DNA of 27,544 nt, from contig DATFFT010000047.1 in NCBI GenBank assembly GCA_035249905.1, forward strand, positions 1-27,544, read 5' to 3'. The position numbers and the translations under genes are program-made. Positions within the stretch are counted from its first letter, which is position 1, and each line of letters starts with the position of its first letter. Positions 23,537 through 27,544 of the stretch are shown here, one piece after another. The notes under the pieces were generated by a model. It did not search any database. It saw only the letters and a program-made list of their open reading frames with translations, and was not told where the DNA came from. This DNA is from JAOUEA01 sp035249905 (GTDB taxonomy: Bacteria; Actinomycetota; UBA4738; HRBIN12).

Positions 23537-24365
23537 AGTCGAAGTGATGCGACGCGACCTCGAGAAGGACGTCGTGGGACTCCGCATCAAGGATGCCGAG
23601 GTCAAGAGCTCGAAGAACGCGATGCGGGTGATCCGGCGACACAAGACACGGAAGGACTTCACGTCGCGGCTCGTCGGGCACAAGATCACGAAGGTCGAGC
23701 GGCGAGGCAAATACATCCTCATGACCCTCGATTCGCAGGAGGTGCTGGTCGTGCACTTCGGCATGAGCGGCCAGCTCCAGCGCGGCACGGGCAGGGTGCC
23801 CATGGCCACCCACACACAGGTGGTGCTCACGTTCCAGCACCGTGGAGACCTGCGCTACGTCGACCCTCGCACCTTCGGAGAGCTGTTCGTGGCCTCGGCG
23901 GACGACCTCGGCAAGGTCAAGGAGTTGCAGCATCTGGCCATCGACCCGCTGGATCAGGTCTTCACGTGGCCGACCTTCCAATACCTCCTCGCCGATCGCG
24001 CTTCGAAGATGAAGCAACTCCTGATGGACCAGAAGTTCATCTCGGGTCTCGGCAACATCTACTCCGACGAGGTGCTGTTCCATGCCGGCATCCGGTACGA
24101 CCGCATGAGCGACGATCTGTCCTCTCAGGAGGTTCGCCGTCTCTACCGTGCGATCCAGGAGGTGCTGCAGGAGGCGATCAAGCTCCGCGGCACGACCCTC
24201 GACGACGAGGCCTACGCCGACCTGTTCGGGGAGCCCGGCGGATACCGGGCGGAGCTCAAGGTGTACGGGCGCGCCGGGCTGCCGTGCCGCCGGTGCCGTA
24301 CCCCGATCGAGAGCGTGAAGATCTCACAACGCAGCTCGTTCTTCTGCCCGCAGTGCCAGAGCTAG
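23523..24365 (+). CDS. mutM: MutM/Fpg-family DNA glycosylase lacking the catalytic N-terminal proline
   Basis: Fpg removes oxidised purines and cuts the abasic site. In the 280-residue product most family marks are intact: RRGKYILM with the Lys57 equivalent (Lys63), VHFGMSGQL, and the helix-two-turn-helix LMDQKFISGLGNIYSDEVLF. A zinc finger follows with Cys255, 258, 275 and 278, and its Arg270 is in the DNA-binding loop. The start is odd. Normal Fpg begins MPELPEVE, and Pro2, exposed after Met removal, is the nucleophile. Here the GTG at 23523, set by GGGAGG 6 bases upstream, is followed directly by ELPEVEV. The proline codon is absent and no upstream start restores it. Either the glycosylase step is lost or altered, or the protein only binds lesions. 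Confidence 0.88.
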   Translation: MELPEVEVMRRDLEKDVVGLRIKDAEVKSSKNAMRVIRRHKTRKDFTSRLVGHKITKVERRGKYILMTLDSQEVLVVHFGMSGQLQRGTGRVPMATHTQVVLTFQHRGDLRYVDPRTFGELFVASADDLGKVKELQHLAIDPLDQVFTWPTFQYLLADRASKMKQLLMDQKFISGLGNIYSDEVLFHAGIRYDRMSDDLSSQEVRRLYRAIQEVLQEAIKLRGTTLDDEAYADLFGEPGGYRAELKVYGRAGLPCRRCRTPIESVKISQRSSFFCPQCQS

Positions 24366-24375
24366 CCGGCGCCCA

Positions 24376-24963
24376 TCAGACGAGCTCGGCGCCGGCGTCG
24401 CGCATGCGCGCCAACGCGGTCGCTCCGTCTCCGGGCTGCAGGTCGACGGCTCGCACGCCGTCGGTGATCACCTCGACCGGGTACCCGAGCATCCGCGCAT
24501 CGAGCACGGTCTCCACCACGCAATAGTCGGTCGCGAGCCCGCAGATCACGAGCCGCTCGACCCCCGCCGCGGTCAGCATCTCGTGCAGCACCGTGTCCCC
24601 CCGCTCGCCCGAGAGCGGATCGCGCACGCTGAACCCCGAATATCCGTCCCGCCCGTCGTGGCCCTTGCGCACGATCTCGTGATCGGCCACCAACAGGCCG
24701 GGATGGAACTCGGCTCCGCGGGTGTCCTCCACGCAGTGCACCGGCCAGATGCCGCCGTCGCGCTGGAAATGAGGCGTGTGCTCCGGGTGCCAGTCCTGCG
24801 TGTACACCACGAGCGCTCCGGAGGCGGCGGCCTTCTCCACCTCGGCGTTCACGGTGGGCACGATCTCCTCACCGCCGTCGACGTAGAGGCTGCCGCCGGG
24901 GTCGGCGAAGTCGTTCTGCACGTCGACGACGAGCAACGCCGTCCGGTCGTCGTAGGTGGCCAT
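24376..24963 (-). CDS. pncA: Nicotinamidase (isochorismatase-family hydrolase)
   Basis: PncA hydrolyses nicotinamide to nicotinate in NAD salvage. The 195 residues show the full catalytic triad: Asp14 in VVDVQNDF, Lys100 in VRKGHD, and Cys148 in ATDYCV. The metal ligands are Asp57, His59 and His65 in QDWHPEHTPHF, with His76 in PVHCVE. Length is normal. It stands alone on the minus strand inside the conserved block, convergent with mutM (10-base gap) and divergent from acyP. A TACGCT box (24977-24972) lies 8 bases before the ATG, with no ribosome site. Confidence 0.94.
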   Translation of the reverse strand: MATYDDRTALLVVDVQNDFADPGGSLYVDGGEEIVPTVNAEVEKAAASGALVVYTQDWHPEHTPHFQRDGGIWPVHCVEDTRGAEFHPGLLVADHEIVRKGHDGRDGYSGFSVRDPLSGERGDTVLHEMLTAAGVERLVICGLATDYCVVETVLDARMLGYPVEVITDGVRAVDLQPGDGATALARMRDAGAELV

Positions 24964-24971
24964 CGCCGGCC

Positions 24972-24977
24972 AGCGTA
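24972..24977 (-). promoter_or_regulatory. -10 box of pncA (leaderless)
   Basis: TACGCT on the minus strand, 8 bases before the ATG at 24963, without a ribosome site between. Confidence 0.4.
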
Positions 24978-25020
24978 CCGGACGAACCGAGGCGGCTCGC
25001 AGGTCGCGTGGGATGACACG

Positions 25021-25299
25021 ATGACGGGCGTGCGGAGGGTGCAGGTCCGGATCCGAGGCAGGGTGCAGGGCGTCTTCTTCCGGGCCTCGTGCGTCGAGCG
25101 CGCCGGGGCGCTGGGTGTGGGCGGATGGGTGAGGAACGCCTTCGACGGGAGCGTCGAAGGCGAGTTCGAAGGCGTGCCGGAAGCCGTCGAGTCCATGATC
25201 GACTGGTGCCGGGAAGGTCCGCCCGGAGCTCGGGTCGACTCGGTCGAGGTGCGGGACGAGCCGCCGACGGGGGAGCGGACCTTCCGCGTGACTCGGTAG
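25021..25299 (+). CDS. acyP: Acylphosphatase
   Basis: Acylphosphatase hydrolyses carboxyl-phosphate bonds. The 92 residues contain RIRGRVQGVFFRASC with catalytic Arg21 and GWVRNAFDGSVEGEFEG with catalytic Asn39. The size is typical. The ATG at 25021 has no ribosome site; a weak TGGGAT sits 6 bases upstream and may be the -10 box of a leaderless transcript. The gene lies 48 bases before smc, as in Streptomyces. Confidence 0.95.
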   Translation: MTGVRRVQVRIRGRVQGVFFRASCVERAGALGVGGWVRNAFDGSVEGEFEGVPEAVESMIDWCREGPPGARVDSVEVRDEPPTGERTFRVTR

Positions 25300-25332
25300 C
25301 CCACCTTCAGCGATCGGGAATCACAAGCCTGT

Positions 25333-25338
25333 TAGCAT
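25333..25338 (+). promoter_or_regulatory. -10 box of smc
   Basis: TAGCAT lies 9 bases before the ATG at 25348 without a ribosome site, so smc may be transcribed apart from acyP as a nearly leaderless message. Confidence 0.4.
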
Positions 25339-25347
25339 CCGCTGCAC

Positions 25348-27544
25348 ATGTTCCTGAGGTCGATCACGATCCGCGGGTTCAAGTCGTTCGCGGACAAGAC
25401 GGTGCTCGAGTTCATTCCCGGCGTTTCCGTGATCGTCGGGCCCAACGGCTCGGGCAAGTCCAACCTCGTCGACGCGATCAGCTGGGCCCTGGGCGAACAG
25501 GGAGCCCGTTCCCTGCGCGGGGGGCACATGGCCGACGTGATCTTCGCCGGCACGCCGTCGCGACCCGCGCTCGGCATGGCCGAGGTGAAGCTCGTGATCG
25601 ACAACTCCGCCGGCAAGATCCCGGTGCCGATGAGCGAGATCGAGGTCGCGCGCACGATCTTCCGCTCGGGGGACTCGGAGTACCGCATCAACGGCGAGGT
25701 CGTGCGCCTGCTCGACGTGCAGGAACTGCTCTCCGAGACCGGCATCGGTCGTGCGCTGCACACCGTGGTCGGGCAGGGACAGCTCGAGGAGGTGCTGCTC
25801 GCCAGGCCCGAGGACCGCCGCAAGTACATCGAGGAGGCTGCGGGCATCGCCAAACACCGCCGCAGGAAGGAGCGCGCCGAACGCAAGCTCGCGAACCTCG
25901 ACCAGGACCTTCTCCGACTGGCCGATGTGCTCTCGGAACTACGCCGGCAGCTGAAGCCGCTGCAGCAGCAGGCACAGATGGCGACGAAGCACGAGACCCT
26001 CACCGCGGAGGCGGAGAGCCTCTCGCGCAACCTGGCAGCCGCCCGCCTCCGAGCTCTCCTTCGAGAGCGCGATCGGCGAGCGGAGTCCTGGCAGCGCGGG
26101 CTGGACGAACGTCGCGAGGCTCGTGAGCGGCTCGACGGGCTCGACGGCGAGGTCCTCGAGGCGGCCGATGCCCGAGCGACCGCATCCACGGCCTTGGCCG
26201 ATGCCGAGCTCGCATCCCGTGCCACCACGGAGGAACGGCGCCGGGCCGAGCAGGCGTTCCGGGAGGCGGTGGAGCGCGAGGGCGCCGCGCGCGAACGGTT
26301 GGCCTCGCAGGCGACGAAGGCTGCCCGCATCGACGCGGTCGACGACGAGATCGCGCGCGTCGGCGCCGAGCTGGGTCGGGTGGTCGCCGACCTCGAGCGC
26401 AGCGAGCGCGAGCTCGAAGCGGCCGAGACAGCGTTCCGCGAGGCGGAGCAGGATCGTCGGCGCATCGAGTCGCTGCACCGGCGTGCGGGCGAGGAGGCGG
26501 CCGGGCGCCGCGCCGAGGTCGAGGCGTTGGAGCGGTCCATCGCCTCGAGCGAGCGCGAGCGCGAGCGGGTCGCGGCCTCGTTGGCGTCGGTCCGTGAGCG
26601 GATCGAGGAAGCCGAGGCTGAACGCGCCGGTCTGCAAGCCGAGGTCGAGACGTTCGACGACGGGTCGGCGCCGATGAACGAGAAGCGTGCAGCGCTCGAG
26701 TCCGAGCGGCGTGGCCTGGTCGGCAGGGTCGAGGAGCTCGACGATGTTCGTCGCCGCCACGAGGCCCGGCGCGATCTGCTCGAGGCGCGCCGGCAGGACA
26801 TCGAGGAGACGCCCGGGTCGCGTTTCCTCGACGCGCACAAGGGTCGAGCCCTCGGGTTGCTCCGGGATCTCGTGGAGGTGGAACCGGGCCTCGAGCGTGC
26901 GCTCGCCGCTGCGCTGGGCTCGTTGGCCGATGCGGTCGTCTACGACGACGGAGAAGCCGCTCTCGCCGACGCCCCCGAAGGTGACGGTGCGATCCTCGCG
27001 ATCTCTGCGGGGGGACCCGTGCCGATGGGTCTGACTGGCGAGCGCAAGTTGCTCGCCGCCGTCGAGGCCGATCCGGCAGTCCGAGGCATCGTGAGCATGG
27101 TGCTCCGCGACGTCTACACCGCGGCCGACGTCATCGAGGCCTCGGAGAAGCAGCGGCAGCACGGTTCGTCGTCGTTCGTCACCTCCGACGGGGTGCTCGT
27201 CGGCCCCGCGGTCATCCACACGGCGAAGGAAGCCGATGCCCGATCCCGAGAGATCAGGGCCGAGCTGCAGGTGGTGGTCCACGACCTCGCGGCCACGGTC
27301 AACGCGTTGAAACCCAAGCGGGAGCGCATAGCCGAGATCGCGGGGGAGATCGATTTCCTCCGCGATCAGATCGAGGCGGCCGACGCCGAGATCGTCTCGG
27401 TGGCAGAACGTCTCGCCGGCGTCGACCGGACCCTGACGGGCATGAGGACCGAGGAGGCGTTGCACGGCCAGCGCCTCGCCGCGGTCGAGGACTCCGTCGC
27501 GCTGGCCCGGGAGCGCCTGGCCGCGCTGGCGCCGGCGGACACCG
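25348..27544 (+). CDS. smc: Chromosome segregation protein SMC, partial (C-terminus outside window)
   Basis: SMC is the ATPase of bacterial condensin. The visible 732 residues begin MFLRSITIRGFKSFADKTVL. The Walker A motif is GPNGSGKSN (31-39). WALGEQGARSLRGGHMADVI and the VGQGQLEEVLLARPEDRRKY segment complete the N-terminal head. The first coiled-coil arm spans about residues 165-485, rich in Arg/Glu/Ala. The hinge starts near residue 490 (GSRFLDAHKGRALGLLRDLV) and ends near 628 (SFVTSDGVLVGPAVIH). The returning coil then begins. The signature motif and Walker B must lie beyond the right edge. No stop or frameshift is seen in the visible part. In related genomes ftsY and ffh follow. Confidence 0.95.
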   Translation, partial: MFLRSITIRGFKSFADKTVLEFIPGVSVIVGPNGSGKSNLVDAISWALGEQGARSLRGGHMADVIFAGTPSRPALGMAEVKLVIDNSAGKIPVPMSEIEVARTIFRSGDSEYRINGEVVRLLDVQELLSETGIGRALHTVVGQGQLEEVLLARPEDRRKYIEEAAGIAKHRRRKERAERKLANLDQDLLRLADVLSELRRQLKPLQQQAQMATKHETLTAEAESLSRNLAAARLRALLRERDRRAESWQRGLDERREARERLDGLDGEVLEAADARATASTALADAELASRATTEERRRAEQAFREAVEREGAARERLASQATKAARIDAVDDEIARVGAELGRVVADLERSERELEAAETAFREAEQDRRRIESLHRRAGEEAAGRRAEVEALERSIASSERERERVAASLASVRERIEEAEAERAGLQAEVETFDDGSAPMNEKRAALESERRGLVGRVEELDDVRRRHEARRDLLEARRQDIEETPGSRFLDAHKGRALGLLRDLVEVEPGLERALAAALGSLADAVVYDDGEAALADAPEGDGAILAISAGGPVPMGLTGERKLLAAVEADPAVRGIVSMVLRDVYTAADVIEASEKQRQHGSSSFVTSDGVLVGPAVIHTAKEADARSREIRAELQVVVHDLAATVNALKPKRERIAEIAGEIDFLRDQIEAADAEIVSVAERLAGVDRTLTGMRTEEALHGQRLAAVEDSVALARERLAALAPADT

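Overview
The window is ordinary chromosomal DNA from a high-GC Gram-positive bacterium, most likely a deep-branching member of the Actinomycetota. Three things point there. The right half has the gene order recG, rsmD, coaD, coiled-coil gene, yceD, rpmF, rnc, mutM, acyP, smc, which from established knowledge is typical of Actinobacteria such as Streptomyces. A coenzyme F420 gene (cofC) is present. Many genes have a TAnnnT -10 box only 6 to 9 bases before the start codon and no ribosome binding site, the arrangement of actinobacterial leaderless transcripts. An ATP-type rather than GTP-type PEP carboxykinase argues against the classic Actinomycetia, but this is inference. No mobile element, CRISPR array, rRNA or phage was seen.

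Layout. 1-2519: a holin-X-like membrane protein (cut by the left edge), an ArsR/DUF5937 regulator, a divergent 48-residue small gene and a six-segment membrane protein. 2603-4063: NADP-type isocitrate dehydrogenase on the minus strand. 4151-7500: two tandem paralogous phosphoesterase (phospholipase C-like) lipoproteins. 7517-8966: tRNA-Gln(CTG), an HU-type DNA-binding protein, then a minus-strand cofC and cold-shock-like pair. 9055-12049: a plus-strand run of acyltransferase, trans-sulfuration PLP enzyme and D-Ala-D-Ala ligase. 12077-13345: a stand-alone AsnC-type ligand-binding domain, then a phosphoribosyltransferase overlapping a small membrane protein. 13375-18018: minus-strand CopB-type copper ATPase, PEP carboxykinase, ribosomal protein L28 and a TlpA-like thioredoxin. 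18075-27544: the conserved recG-to-smc block, interrupted only by a minus-strand nicotinamidase; smc is cut by the right edge.

How the genes work together. Icd and PckA belong to central carbon flow around the TCA cycle and gluconeogenesis. PlsC and Ddl supply envelope precursors (phosphatidic acid, D-Ala-D-Ala). The two phosphoesterases probably act outside the membrane to release phosphate or headgroups from phosphoesters. The right block covers DNA repair (RecG, MutM), ribosome production (RsmD, L32, YceD, RNase III), coenzyme A synthesis (CoaD) and chromosome folding (SMC, with HU elsewhere).

I do not see a clear new multi-gene system. The points most worth a second look are the MutM homologue that lacks the catalytic N-terminal proline, the probable CTG start of plsC, the dense set of leaderless promoters, the cold-shock-like protein without its RNA-binding motifs, and the small gene divergent from the ArsR/DUF5937 regulator.
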